This document shows, piece by piece, positions 1 through 8,375 of a stretch of DNA of 22,434 nucleotides. A program made the position numbers and the translations under genes. The notes under the pieces are model-generated. The model was not told the DNA's origin, did no database searches, and saw only the letters and a program-made list of their open reading frames with translations. The stretch is from an uncultured Mycoplasmatota bacterium (GTDB lineage: Bacteria > Bacillota_I > Bacilli_A > RF39 > UBA660), in assembly GCA_900546275.1 (NCBI GenBank), contig URCH01000016.1:1-22434 (forward strand). The letters are read 5' to 3'. The number at the start of each line of letters is the position of its first letter. Position 1 is the stretch's first letter.

Positions 1-3000
1 GCCGTAAAACCATTACCATGCACACTATATCTTCCTAGTGTACATGTTGGTGCTTCTTTATCATCACCTTCTGTTACTGTTTTTGTATATACTACATTTC
101 CTGTTGTAGATGATTGGGATGAGTTATTTGCTTTTACTACTATTATATCAGTACCATTATTATTATAATCAAAATAATATCCTGAAGCATCAATATCACT
201 ACTATATGGTGTTTCTATTACCACCTTTGAACTTAATTTTAAATTTCCATAATACTGTAAATTATTGTAGTAGCTTTCTGAAAATTCTGTTCCACCTATC
301 CATGTGGAAGAGTCTGCTAATTTTATATTTATTTTCGAATTCACAAATCCTTTTATTGTGCCCCTATATTTATATCCAACAGCATATACATAACTTGTTC
401 CAGATATTGTTCCACCTTCTACTATTCCTGATACTTGTCCACCTGCATTATATCCTACTATTCCTCCGACGAATTTTTTTCCTATAACATTCATATTTGA
501 TATAGAGTTTTTTATTATTGAATTAGATGATTCTGTAGTTCCTACTATTCCTCCAACAAAAGTTTGATCCGAATCATTTTTTTGTATACTTTCTATGGTG
601 CCAGTTACATTTATTTCACTTATTACTCCTGAAAAACTTTGACCTGTTACTGCACCCAACCTAGTATTTCCTGTTACATATATATTTTCTACATTTAATC
701 CTTGTATTAAACTGTTTTTACTTGTTCCTATAAGACCTATTGCATTTTTACCAAAAATTTTAATATTTTTTAATGTATGAGCTCCTCCTTCAAATGCTCC
801 GGAAAATTGATTTTTACTTGTTCCTATCATATAATAATGTTTATTATTATAATCTATATCATTCATTAGTTTATAGTAGTTTTGCTCTGTTGGCATTGCT
901 GCTATTTTTTTCATATCCTCTTCATTATATATTAAATATGGATTTTCTTTTGTTCCACTACCTTTTGTAAATATTGTATCAATTGGATATTTTTTTGTAC
1001 TTCTTAATACTATTTTATTGCTTGTTTCACTCTCATAATCAAAGTAGTAACCAGAATCATCATTGTCTCCACCTAACCATGTATCTATATAATCATTATA
1101 TAAATTTATATTTCCATATTCACTGTTTGAATATTTTTCGCCTTTAGATTCATCATAATCATATACATAAGCATCACCTGTTACTTTTGCATCTTTATTT
1201 ACATGAGCTGTTTTCATTGTACTCAATACAGATGTGTTTCCACCACCTACAATGTATATATATCTAAAACCAGATATTGTTCCACTTTCTACTATTCCTG
1301 TTATTTTGGTAGATGAAGTTAAATTATTAACATATCCTATTATTCCCCCAATATAATTTGAAGATTTCTCATTTCCTGTTACATTTGTATTACTTATTAC
1401 ACTTGTTACATTTACGCTATTATTCTCATTATATGCATAACCTACTATTCCTCCAATATTATTGGCTTCTCCAAGCACATTTCCGCTTACCATTACTTCA
1501 TTTATATCAGCGTAACTATGGATATATCCTGCTACTCCACCTACAAATCCATTTCCATTTACTTTTATATTTTCTACATTTAATCCTATTATTCCAGCTT
1601 TTATTATGTCACTTCCTCTTACGTGGCCAAACAAACCTATATAATTATAACCATATACATTTATATTTTTTAGTGTATGAGCTCCACCTTCAAATGTTCC
1701 TGCAAATGACTTTCCACCAAATGCTGAAGAGTATGTTCCTATCATATAATAATGTTTGTTGTTATAATCTATATCATTCATTAGTTTATAGTAGTTTTGC
1801 TCTGTTGGCATTGCTGCTATTTTTTTCATATCCTCTTCATTATATATTAAATATGGATTTTCTTTTGTTCCACTACCTTTTGTAAATATTGTATCAATTG
1901 GATATTTTTTTGTACTTCTTAATACTATTTTATTGCTTGTTTCACTCTCATAATCAAAGTAGTAACCAGAATCATCATTGTCTCCACCTAACCATGTATC
2001 TATATAATCATTATATAAATTTATATTTCCATATTCACTGTTTGAATATTTTTCGCCTTTAGATTCATCATAATCATATACATAAGCATCACCTGTTACT
2101 TTTGCATCTTTATTTACATGAGCTGTTTTCATTGTACTCAATACAGATGTGTTTCCACCACCTACAATGTATATATATCTAAAACCAGATATTGTTCCAC
2201 TTTCTACTATTCCTGTTATTTTGGTAGATGAAGTTAAATTATTAACATATCCTATTATTCCCCCAATATAATTTGAAGATTTCTCATTTCCTGTTACATT
2301 TGTATTACTTATTACACTTGTTACATTTACGCTATTATTCTCATTATATGCATAACCTACTATTCCTCCAATATTATTGGCTTCTCCTGACACGTTTCCG
2401 CTTACAGTTACTTCATTTATATCAGCATAACTATGGATATATCCTACTATTCCTCCTACATAATTTTCTCCATTTACTTTTATATTTTCTACATTTAATC
2501 CTACTATTGTTGCATAATTATCAGAATCTCCTGTTACATATCCAAACAATCCTACACTATTCTTATCTGGTCTATTTATCATTAAATTACTTATTGTATA
2601 AGCATTTCCTTTAAATTTACCTTTGAAATTATTTTCACTTGTTCCTATTGGTTGAAATCCTTTATCTGTTGTCATTTCATCCTTTAAACTTGTTTTTTCT
2701 CCGTCACCATTTATATCGTATAATGCTTTTTTGTCTGGATCTACATATGATTTTTCTTTAGCATAATTTTTTATATCTAAATCTTTATCCAAATATACTG
2801 TTTTTCCTTCAAAGGTTTTTCCACTATTTACTAAATATGAAAATGCTACTAAATCTTCTACACTTTTTATATGACATTCTTCTTGTTTATCATAGTCTTC
2901 ATTTTTTCCACTCCCACATATTACTCCTGGATTTTCATCTTTTATTTCTTGCTCTATTACATAACCACAACCTTCAGTTACATAATTACTACATTTTAGA

Positions 3001-3317
3001 CAACCTTTTAATTCTCCATTATTGTCTTTAATTACTTTTCCTTCACATGTTGAACCATTTCCTGTATCTTTTACTGAATTTATATATCCTTTTTCTACTA
3101 ATGTATTTAAAGATATTTCATCCTGAAATGGAAATATCTGACTATTTGTATAATATAATTCTGCTGCTTTTTCTAATGACTTTTCTTCTACTTTATATTT
3201 TCTTATTTTTACTGTTTCTATTATATTTATTACTACTACTGTTGTTATTAGCGCTATTATTGCAAGTATTACTATTACTGCTAATAACTCTACTAATGTA
3301 AATCCTCTTTTTTTCAT
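1..3317 (-). CDS. Prepilin-type N-terminus fused to long GLUG-repeat surface protein (partial, runs off the left edge)
   Basis: The minus-strand frame from ATG 3317 is open to the window edge (1105 complete codons, no stop seen). Residues 1-24 are a class III prepilin signal: MKKRGFTLVELL with cleavage expected after Gly5, Glu at mature position 5, then a hydrophobic helix. Residues about 35-125 are a pseudopilin-like head with several Cys (CEGK, CLKCSN, GCGYV, VICG). From about residue 130 follow repeated units containing GLFGYV, GGIVGY, GGIIGYV and FEGGAHTLKNI motifs, the GLUG type known from adhesin-like proteins. A segment reading EAPTCTLGRY near the edge may begin an Ig-like domain. TAAGGAG lies just upstream of ATG. 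By inference it is exported through a type IV pilus-like machine or held by its N-terminal helix. No pilus assembly gene is in the window. The C-terminal anchor, if any, is outside. Confidence 0.88.
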   Translation of the reverse strand, partial: MKKRGFTLVELLAVIVILAIIALITTVVVINIIETVKIRKYKVEEKSLEKAAELYYTNSQIFPFQDEISLNTLVEKGYINSVKDTGNGSTCEGKVIKDNNGELKGCLKCSNYVTEGCGYVIEQEIKDENPGVICGSGKNEDYDKQEECHIKSVEDLVAFSYLVNSGKTFEGKTVYLDKDLDIKNYAKEKSYVDPDKKALYDINGDGEKTSLKDEMTTDKGFQPIGTSENNFKGKFKGNAYTISNLMINRPDKNSVGLFGYVTGDSDNYATIVGLNVENIKVNGENYVGGIVGYIHSYADINEVTVSGNVSGEANNIGGIVGYAYNENNSVNVTSVISNTNVTGNEKSSNYIGGIIGYVNNLTSSTKITGIVESGTISGFRYIYIVGGGNTSVLSTMKTAHVNKDAKVTGDAYVYDYDESKGEKYSNSEYGNINLYNDYIDTWLGGDNDDSGYYFDYESETSNKIVLRSTKKYPIDTIFTKGSGTKENPYLIYNEEDMKKIAAMPTEQNYYKLMNDIDYNNKHYYMIGTYSSAFGGKSFAGTFEGGAHTLKNINVYGYNYIGLFGHVRGSDIIKAGIIGLNVENIKVNGNGFVGGVAGYIHSYADINEVMVSGNVLGEANNIGGIVGYAYNENNSVNVTSVISNTNVTGNEKSSNYIGGIIGYVNNLTSSTKITGIVESGTISGFRYIYIVGGGNTSVLSTMKTAHVNKDAKVTGDAYVYDYDESKGEKYSNSEYGNINLYNDYIDTWLGGDNDDSGYYFDYESETSNKIVLRSTKKYPIDTIFTKGSGTKENPYLIYNEEDMKKIAAMPTEQNYYKLMNDIDYNNKHYYMIGTSKNQFSGAFEGGAHTLKNIKIFGKNAIGLIGTSKNSLIQGLNVENIYVTGNTRLGAVTGQSFSGVISEINVTGTIESIQKNDSDQTFVGGIVGTTESSNSIIKNSISNMNVIGKKFVGGIVGYNAGGQVSGIVEGGTISGTSYVYAVGYKYRGTIKGFVNSKINIKLADSSTWIGGTEFSESYYNNLQYYGNLKLSSKVVIETPYSSDIDASGYYFDYNNNGTDIIVVKANNSSQSSTTGNVVYTKTVTEGDDKEAPTCTLGRYSVHGNGFT
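851..1472. repeat. Copy A of 622-base direct repeat inside the GLUG gene
   Basis: Compared by eye, this block matches 1766-2387 base for base at a fixed offset of 915 bases (305 codons, in frame). It encodes residues about 616-822 of the prepilin/GLUG protein. Sequence on both sides remains similar but diverged (for example 773-850 and 1473-1560), so the identical core sits inside a longer, older repeat unit. Confidence 0.9.
1766..2387. repeat. Copy B of 622-base direct repeat inside the GLUG gene
   Basis: Partner of 851-1472, encoding residues about 311-517. No synonymous difference was seen in the core, while the flanks differ. This points to very recent duplication or gene conversion. It could also be an assembly artefact if the data are short-read. 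Confidence 0.9.
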
Positions 3318-3345
3318 ACTTTCTACTCCTTATTTTTCTATTAAA

Positions 3346-3374
3346 ATTATATAATATTAAGTATTTTTTTTCAA
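3346..3374 (-). promoter_or_regulatory. SigmaA-type promoter of the prepilin/GLUG gene
   Basis: On the minus strand TTGAAA (3374-3369), 17 bases, then TATAAT (3351-3346). The -35 box directly follows the T-tract of the pnp terminator, so the gene has its own start rather than reading through from pnp. Confidence 0.7.
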
Positions 3375-3406
3375 GAAAAAAACTACCAGTTTAAAACCAG
3401 TAGTTT
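3373..3406 (-). terminator. Rho-independent terminator after pnp
   Basis: The stem AAACTAC/GTAGTTT (3406-3400 with 3386-3380) is extended inward by GU and AT pairs and followed by TTTTTTTC on the minus strand. It lies 6 bases after the pnp stop. Confidence 0.8.
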
Positions 3407-3411
3407 AAAGG

Positions 3412-5541
3412 TTATTTTAAGGCTTCTTTTCTAGATAAGTTAAGTCTTCCTCTTTTATCATATCCTAGTGATTTAACTACAATTTCATCCCCAACTTTTA
3501 CCATGTCAGAAGGTTTTTCAACACGTTCATTTGCAAGATGTGAAACATGTACTAGACCTTCACATCCTGGCCATAATTCAACAAAACATCCAAAGTCTTC
3601 AACTTTAACAACTTTTCCAGTATATATTTTTCCATCTTCAACTTCTCTTACAACTGCTTTAATCATTTCTGCAGTTTTTTCAATTATTTCTTTATCATTA
3701 TGATAAATAATTACTCTACCATCATCTTCTAAATCAACTTTTACTGCATTTATATCTGTTACTGCATTTACATTACTTGCTTCACAAATGATTTTTGTAA
3801 TCATTTCTCCACCTTTACCAATAACTTCTTTAATACGGTTTGGATTAATCATAAACGCCATTGTTTTTGGTGCATATTTGCTTACTTCTTTTCTTGGTTC
3901 TGGAATTTGTGCAGTCATAACATCTAATATTTCAAATCTTGCTTTTTTAGCTTGTTCCAAAGCTTCTTTTAGTATTTGCTTAGTTATACCTTTAATTTTA
4001 ATATCCATTTGAAGAGAACAAATTCCTTTTTTAGTTCCACCTACTTTGAAATCCATATCTCCCAAATGATCTTCCATACCTTGTATATCAGTTAAAATTG
4101 TATAGTCATCTCCTGCTGTTATTAATCCCATAGCAATTCCTGCAACTGGTGCTTTAATGGGAACACCTGCTGCCATTAAACTCATACATCCTGCACATAT
4201 TGTTGCTTGACTTGATGAACCATTACTTTCAAGTATTTCTGATACAACTCTTATAGTATATGGAAATTCATCTTCAGATGGAATTACTTGTGAAAGTGCT
4301 CTTTCACCTAGTGCTCCATGTCCTATTTCTCTTCTACCTGGTGCTCCATATCTTCCTGTTTCACCTACTGAGAATGCTGGGAAATTATAATGTAACATAA
4401 ATCTTTTTTCATCTTCTAAAGATAATCCATCAAGTATTTGATGTTCTCCTAATGCACCTAGTGTTGTAACTGCTAAAGCTTGTGTTTCACCACGGGTAAA
4501 AAGTGCACTACCATGTGTTCTTGGAAGCAAATCAATATCTGTTGAAAGTGGTCTTATTTCATCCATTTTTCTTCCATCAGCACGTGTATGTTCTTTAACA
4601 ACAATTTGTCTAAATATTTCATATTCTATTTCTTCTAAAACTAATTTTACTTTTGTTATTAATTCTTTTAATTCAGTATCTTTTAATTCTAAATTTTCAT
4701 TTTCATATTTTGATACTATATCTTCTTTTACTTTATCTATTGCAGCATATTTTTCTAGTTTTTCTTTAATTCTCATTGCTGAATTTAATTTTTCTTCTGC
4801 AAGTGCTCTTACCTCAGTTTTAAGTTCATCAGTAATTTCTAGAACTTCATATTCCATTTTAGGTTTTCCAATTTCTTTTATTATTGTTTCTTGGAATTCT
4901 ACAAGTTCTTTAATTGCCTCATGTCCAAACATTAAAGCTTCAAGCATTAATTCCTCACTAACTTCTTTAGCTCCAGCTTCAACCATATTAATTGCTTCTT
5001 TTGTACCAGCTACTGTTAAATCTAAATCAGATTTTTCTAATTCTTCTGGAGTTGGATTTATAATAAAATTGCCATCAACATGTCCTACTTTAACACCAGC
5101 TATTGGGCCATCAAATGGTACTTCTGATATAGAAGTTGCAAGTGATGAACCAAACATAGCAGTAAGTTCTGGTGAATTATCTTGTTCTACTGATAAAACA
5201 GTATTTACAACTTGTACTTCATTTCTAAAGTTCTCTGGGAACATTGGACGCATTGGTCTATCAATCATACGAGCGGCAAGTGTTGCGTTATCTGTTGGCC
5301 TACCTTCTCTTTTTATAAATCCACCCGGTATTTTACCTACTGAATATAGTTTTTCATTATATAAAACCATTAGTGGAAAAAAGTCTGATAAGATATTAGC
5401 AGTTTTTGATACACATACTGTTGATAGTATTACTGTATCACCATATCTAACTAATACAGAACCATTTGCTTGCTTTGCTACTTCTCCATGTTCTACTATA
5501 ATTTTTCTTCCTCTAAAATTTAATTCAAATGTTTTTTTCAT
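3412..5541 (-). CDS. pnp: Polyribonucleotide nucleotidyltransferase (PNPase)
   Basis: The 709-residue protein is close to the usual 700-711. PNPase degrades RNA 3' to 5' with phosphate, releasing NDPs, as a cytosolic homotrimer. Visible domains: first RNase PH-like core (about 1-215, with IPGGFIKREGRPT and MIDRPMRPMFP), helical linker (about 235-320), second RNase PH core with the phosphate-site motif LPRTHGSALFTRGETQA and the metal-binding DIQGMEDHLGDMDFK. A KH domain follows, with GKGG at 575-578, then a C-terminal S1 domain from about 637 (GKIYTGKVVKVEDFGCFVE). The start is set by TTAGGAGG 8 bases upstream. It follows a 61-codon gene (gap 8 bases) and rpsO, the widespread rpsO-pnp order. 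It ends at a strong terminator. Confidence 0.98.
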   Translation of the reverse strand: MKKTFELNFRGRKIIVEHGEVAKQANGSVLVRYGDTVILSTVCVSKTANILSDFFPLMVLYNEKLYSVGKIPGGFIKREGRPTDNATLAARMIDRPMRPMFPENFRNEVQVVNTVLSVEQDNSPELTAMFGSSLATSISEVPFDGPIAGVKVGHVDGNFIINPTPEELEKSDLDLTVAGTKEAINMVEAGAKEVSEELMLEALMFGHEAIKELVEFQETIIKEIGKPKMEYEVLEITDELKTEVRALAEEKLNSAMRIKEKLEKYAAIDKVKEDIVSKYENENLELKDTELKELITKVKLVLEEIEYEIFRQIVVKEHTRADGRKMDEIRPLSTDIDLLPRTHGSALFTRGETQALAVTTLGALGEHQILDGLSLEDEKRFMLHYNFPAFSVGETGRYGAPGRREIGHGALGERALSQVIPSEDEFPYTIRVVSEILESNGSSSQATICAGCMSLMAAGVPIKAPVAGIAMGLITAGDDYTILTDIQGMEDHLGDMDFKVGGTKKGICSLQMDIKIKGITKQILKEALEQAKKARFEILDVMTAQIPEPRKEVSKYAPKTMAFMINPNRIKEVIGKGGEMITKIICEASNVNAVTDINAVKVDLEDDGRVIIYHNDKEIIEKTAEMIKAVVREVEDGKIYTGKVVKVEDFGCFVELWPGCEGLVHVSHLANERVEKPSDMVKVGDEIVVKSLGYDKRGRLNLSRKEALK

Positions 5542-5549
5542 ATTTCCTC

Positions 5550-5735
5550 CTAACTTAAACCTCTAATAACATTTATTGTTTTATTTGTTTCTTCTGATAT
5601 TTTATGATAAAGTTCTCTTGTTTCTAAATCATATAATTTTCCGTTTTTTTCATAAATAAGTACTTCTTTTAAGAATATTTTTTTATCTAATTTGTTTATA
5701 TATAAGTTTCCTATAAATATATTATCTAATTGCAT
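5550..5735 (-). CDS. Small unknown protein between rpsO and pnp (61 aa)
   Basis: I do not recognise this gene. ATG 5735 is preceded by GAGGGTG at suitable spacing. The product is charged, lysine- and glutamate-rich (MQLDNIFIGN at the start, EETNKTINVIRGLS at the end), with no signal peptide or membrane segment, so it is probably cytosolic. The stop is TAG, 8 bases before the pnp ATG, suggesting translational coupling to pnp. It lies after the rpsO terminator hairpin, so it would be expressed by readthrough or from a start site in the short gap. It could instead be a non-coding stretch of the pnp leader. The ribosome site and the tight spacing favour a gene. Confidence 0.6.
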   Translation of the reverse strand: MQLDNIFIGNLYINKLDKKIFLKEVLIYEKNGKLYDLETRELYHKISEETNKTINVIRGLS

Positions 5736-5744
5736 TTTACACCC

Positions 5745-5776
5745 TCAAAAATAAAGACACTCAAAAAAGAGTGCCT
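5745..5776 (-). terminator. Terminator or attenuator between rpsO and the pnp unit
   Basis: On the minus strand AGGCACTC, loop TTTTTT, GAGTGTCT (one GU pair), followed by TTTATTTTTG. It lies about 12 bases past the rpsO stop and just before the ribosome site of the 61-codon gene. Some readthrough is probably needed for pnp, since no strong promoter is visible in the gap. Confidence 0.75.
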
Positions 5777-5787
5777 ACTTATTATCA

Positions 5788-6057
5788 TTATTTTCTTAAA
5801 CCTAAACTTTTTACGATTTCACGATATCTTGTTACGTCAGTTTTGATTAAGTATTGTAATAAACTTCTTCTTTGTCCTACTTTTTTAAGTAATCCACGAC
5901 GTGAATGGAAATCATGTTTATGTTCTTTTAAATGTTCAGTTAAAGTATTGATTTCTTCTGTAAGAATAGCTATTTGTACTTCTGCTGAACCTGTATCATT
6001 TTCACTTTTTGCATATTTTTTAACAATTTGTGATTTTACTTCTTTACTTAAAGCCAT
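5788..6057 (-). CDS. rpsO: 30S ribosomal protein S15
   Basis: This is an 89-residue protein of standard length that binds the 16S rRNA central domain early in small-subunit assembly. Family motifs are clear: DTGSAEVQIAILTEEI near 21-36, the HDFHSRRGLLKKVGQRR block near 48-64, then LLQYL and a basic tail ending SLGLRK. AAAGGAG sits about 9 bases before ATG 6057. It has its own promoter (6140-6168) and a leader of roughly 75 bases that may carry S15 autoregulation, which is known in this family. A terminator follows, then the 61-codon gene and pnp. Confidence 0.98.
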   Translation of the reverse strand: MALSKEVKSQIVKKYAKSENDTGSAEVQIAILTEEINTLTEHLKEHKHDFHSRRGLLKKVGQRRSLLQYLIKTDVTRYREIVKSLGLRK

Positions 6058-6139
6058 TATTTATTTCTCCTTTCATATATTCGCTTATATCCTAGAAAAA
6101 AGTCGGAGACTCTAAATTCCAAGATGCAAGTACGTATAT

Positions 6140-6168
6140 AATATACACTATTTATTTTTTTTTGACAA
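6140..6168 (-). promoter_or_regulatory. SigmaA-type promoter of rpsO
   Basis: On the minus strand TTGTCA (6168-6163), 17-base spacer, TATATT (6145-6140). The transcript should start near 6133. The leader then holds AGTC-TCC-GACT followed by six T (about 6115-6098), a small hairpin that could take part in S15 feedback. Confidence 0.65.
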
Positions 6169-6172
6169 GTGT

Positions 6173-7390
6173 TTATTTAAAATTAAAATAAGTTTTTGAT
6201 TTATCTAGCTTAATATTTTTTAAATATACCATTTCATCTATGGTTACAAATTCATATCCTTGTTTTTTTAATTCATCTATTGCTTTTAAAACACCATTTA
6301 CTGAGGTTTTAAATATATCATGTAATAATATTATATTTCCATCTTCTGCATATTTTATTATTTCTTTGTATACTCTATTAGAATTTTTATATTTCCAGTC
6401 TAATGTATCAACATTCCATAGTATATGATTCATATTTGAAATACTTCTTATTTTTTTATTGATGTTTCCATATGGAACTCTTATAATTGTTGGCTTTGTA
6501 CCAATTACATTATAAATTGCCTCATTTGTTTTTTCTATTTCTTTTGTTATTTCTTCTTCATTTAAATAAAGTAAATTTTTATGACTGTATGTATGACTTC
6601 CAATTTGATTTCCCATTAAATATGCTTCTTTTAAAACATCTTCATATTTTTTTACTCTATTTCCAACAACAAAAAATGTAACTAAAGCATCTCTTTTTTG
6701 TAATTCTTTTATAAAATATTTTGTATTATTGCTTGGTCCATCATCAAATGTTAGTGCGATTAACTTTTTATTTTTATATTTATTTAAATCTCTTTTTGTA
6801 GGTGTTAACACAGGGATTACTATATCATCCATTTTATATTCTTCTTTTAAATAGGTTTCTATTTCATTATAATTGATTTTATATTCTTTTATTTTGTTTA
6901 AGTAATTATATTTTATAACCAATCCACTTTTACTTAAAATAAAATTGTTTTCTTCATTTATTTGTTGTTTATCCTGATTTATCGTTTTTGTTGTTAATTT
7001 TGATATATAGTATGGTGTATTAAATATATCTTTTAATTTTAATATTTCTTTTGTATCTGTTTTAAAAGATATTATTTCATTATTTTCTACATAATCATCT
7101 TCATAATATATAAATGAATTTAGTTCTACAAAAGTTATATTTTTATATTCTTGTATTTCATAGTTTACTATCATAGATTTTATATTATCACTATTTTGAT
7201 TATATATTTTTTTATTTTCTTCTACAAAGTTATTTATTTTTAAATCTATTTTTTTGTTTTTTATTAGTGGATAGGATAATATAAATTTATAATCGTCTTG
7301 TATTATGTATTTTTCAGTTTCTCGATTACCATGAATTAGTAAAAATATATTTAATATAATAAGTATTATAACAAGTATTTTCTTTTTCAT
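6173..7390 (-). CDS. Membrane-anchored polysaccharide deacetylase, PdaC-like (DUF3298-type + NodB)
   Basis: The 405-residue protein has an N-terminal hydrophobic anchor (about 4-19, ILVIILIILNIFLLI after MKKK). Residues 30-190 resemble the extracytoplasmic DUF3298/DUF4163 region found in PdaC-type enzymes. Residues 208-390 are a NodB deacetylase domain with all five motifs: TFDDGPS (214-220), GSHTYSH (264-270, metal ligands H266 and H270), RVPYG (304-308), DTLDW (328-332) and LLHD (355-358). It probably removes N-acetyl groups from peptidoglycan sugars outside the membrane, a lysozyme-resistance role known for the family. The exact sugar is not visible. AGGTG precedes ATG 7390. No clear own promoter was found, and a terminator lies between it and truB. 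No terminator separates it from the rpsO promoter. Confidence 0.9.
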   Translation of the reverse strand: MKKKILVIILIILNIFLLIHGNRETEKYIIQDDYKFILSYPLIKNKKIDLKINNFVEENKKIYNQNSDNIKSMIVNYEIQEYKNITFVELNSFIYYEDDYVENNEIISFKTDTKEILKLKDIFNTPYYISKLTTKTINQDKQQINEENNFILSKSGLVIKYNYLNKIKEYKINYNEIETYLKEEYKMDDIVIPVLTPTKRDLNKYKNKKLIALTFDDGPSNNTKYFIKELQKRDALVTFFVVGNRVKKYEDVLKEAYLMGNQIGSHTYSHKNLLYLNEEEITKEIEKTNEAIYNVIGTKPTIIRVPYGNINKKIRSISNMNHILWNVDTLDWKYKNSNRVYKEIIKYAEDGNIILLHDIFKTSVNGVLKAIDELKKQGYEFVTIDEMVYLKNIKLDKSKTYFNFK

Positions 7391-7420
7391 TTTTTCACCT
7401 ATCTATATAAATATAATTAA

Positions 7421-7453
7421 TTAAAAAAAAAAAAGAACTCAATAATGAGTTCT
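7421..7453 (-). terminator. Terminator after truB
   Basis: On the minus strand AGAACTC, loop ATTATT, GAGTTCT (7 perfect pairs), followed by a run of twelve T. A second hairpin, GTGAATA/TATTCAC (7478-7472 with 7466-7460), lies just upstream without a T-tract. Confidence 0.85.
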
Positions 7454-7493
7454 CAGTGCGTGAATAATTTATATTCACATTATTATATTGTAC

Positions 7494-8375
7494 CTATTTT
7501 TTTATATTATTCAATTTTTTTAACATTTTCCAAGGTTTTATTTTTTTATTATCTTTTTCATATATTTTATAAATAGCAATAGGTTCTTTATTTTTATTTT
7601 CAAATATAATTGGTTCATTATATATATTATCAAACATTTTACCATTGATTACTTCGTTTTCATTTTCTACAGTTATTCTTTTATATGGTGGTAGACATAA
7701 ATCTATTGGTAATAATTTATAATCTTTTTTTTCTACTTGTTCTAATGTTACTGCTTGGTTTATATCAAAATTTCCTTGTTTGGTTCTTCTTAAATTTTCC
7801 ATTACTCCAAATGTATTTAATATTTTAGCTAAGTCATTTATTAAACTTCTTATATATGTTCCTTTACTTACTAAACATTTTATATCAAAATAGATTTTAT
7901 CGTTATCTCTTTTTATATCACTTACAAGTTCAATTTGTTTTATAGTAACTTCCCTTTTAGGTAATTCTACTTTTTGATTATTTCTAGCATATTCATATAA
8001 TTTTTTTCCATTTATTTTTACTGCAGAATAAATTGGTACTTCTTGCATGTATGTACATTGCATTTTATTAATTGCATTTTTTATTTCTTCATCTTTTATA
8101 TTTATTTTTTCTTCTTCTAAGATATTACCTGTAATATCTAATGTATCTGTTTTTATTCCAAGAATTACTGATGCTATATACTCTTTATATTCTGATGTTA
8201 TTATTTCTGATAATTTAGTATAATCTCCAAGTGTTAGGACAAGAACTCCAGTTGCTATTGGATCAAGTGTACCTGTATGTCCTACTTTTTTTGTATTAAA
8301 TATTTTTCCTACTTTATTTACAACATCTCTACTTGTACAATTTTTAGGTTTATCTATTACTAGAATACCATTCAT
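7494..8375 (-). CDS. truB: tRNA pseudouridine(55) synthase
   Basis: The 293-residue enzyme makes pseudouridine 55 in the T-loop of tRNAs in the cytosol. The catalytic motif GHTGTLDP is at 32-39, with Asp38 as nucleophile. The family start MNGILVIDKPKNCTS and the later GTYIRSLINDLA block are present. A PUA-like C-terminal part follows from about 215. Its ATG shares one base with the murE stop (TAATG), and GGTGA within murE acts as ribosome site, so the two are translationally coupled. Placement after murE is not the common rbfA-truB-ribF order. It ends at TAG and a strong terminator. Confidence 0.96.
   Translation of the reverse strand: MNGILVIDKPKNCTSRDVVNKVGKIFNTKKVGHTGTLDPIATGVLVLTLGDYTKLSEIITSEYKEYIASVILGIKTDTLDITGNILEEEKINIKDEEIKNAINKMQCTYMQEVPIYSAVKINGKKLYEYARNNQKVELPKREVTIKQIELVSDIKRDNDKIYFDIKCLVSKGTYIRSLINDLAKILNTFGVMENLRRTKQGNFDINQAVTLEQVEKKDYKLLPIDLCLPPYKRITVENENEVINGKMFDNIYNEPIIFENKNKEPIAIYKIYEKDNKKIKPWKMLKKLNNIKK

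Noticed and set aside
851..2387. CRISPR array or insertion sequence
   Set aside because: The repeat is a single pair of long in-frame coding blocks, with no short regular repeats, spacers, terminal inverted repeats or transposase.
110..3301. Series of plus-strand open frames rich in Leu, Tyr and His across the left end
   Set aside because: They are antisense shadows of the long minus-strand GLUG gene; composition is biased and repeated copies simply mirror the DNA repeat.
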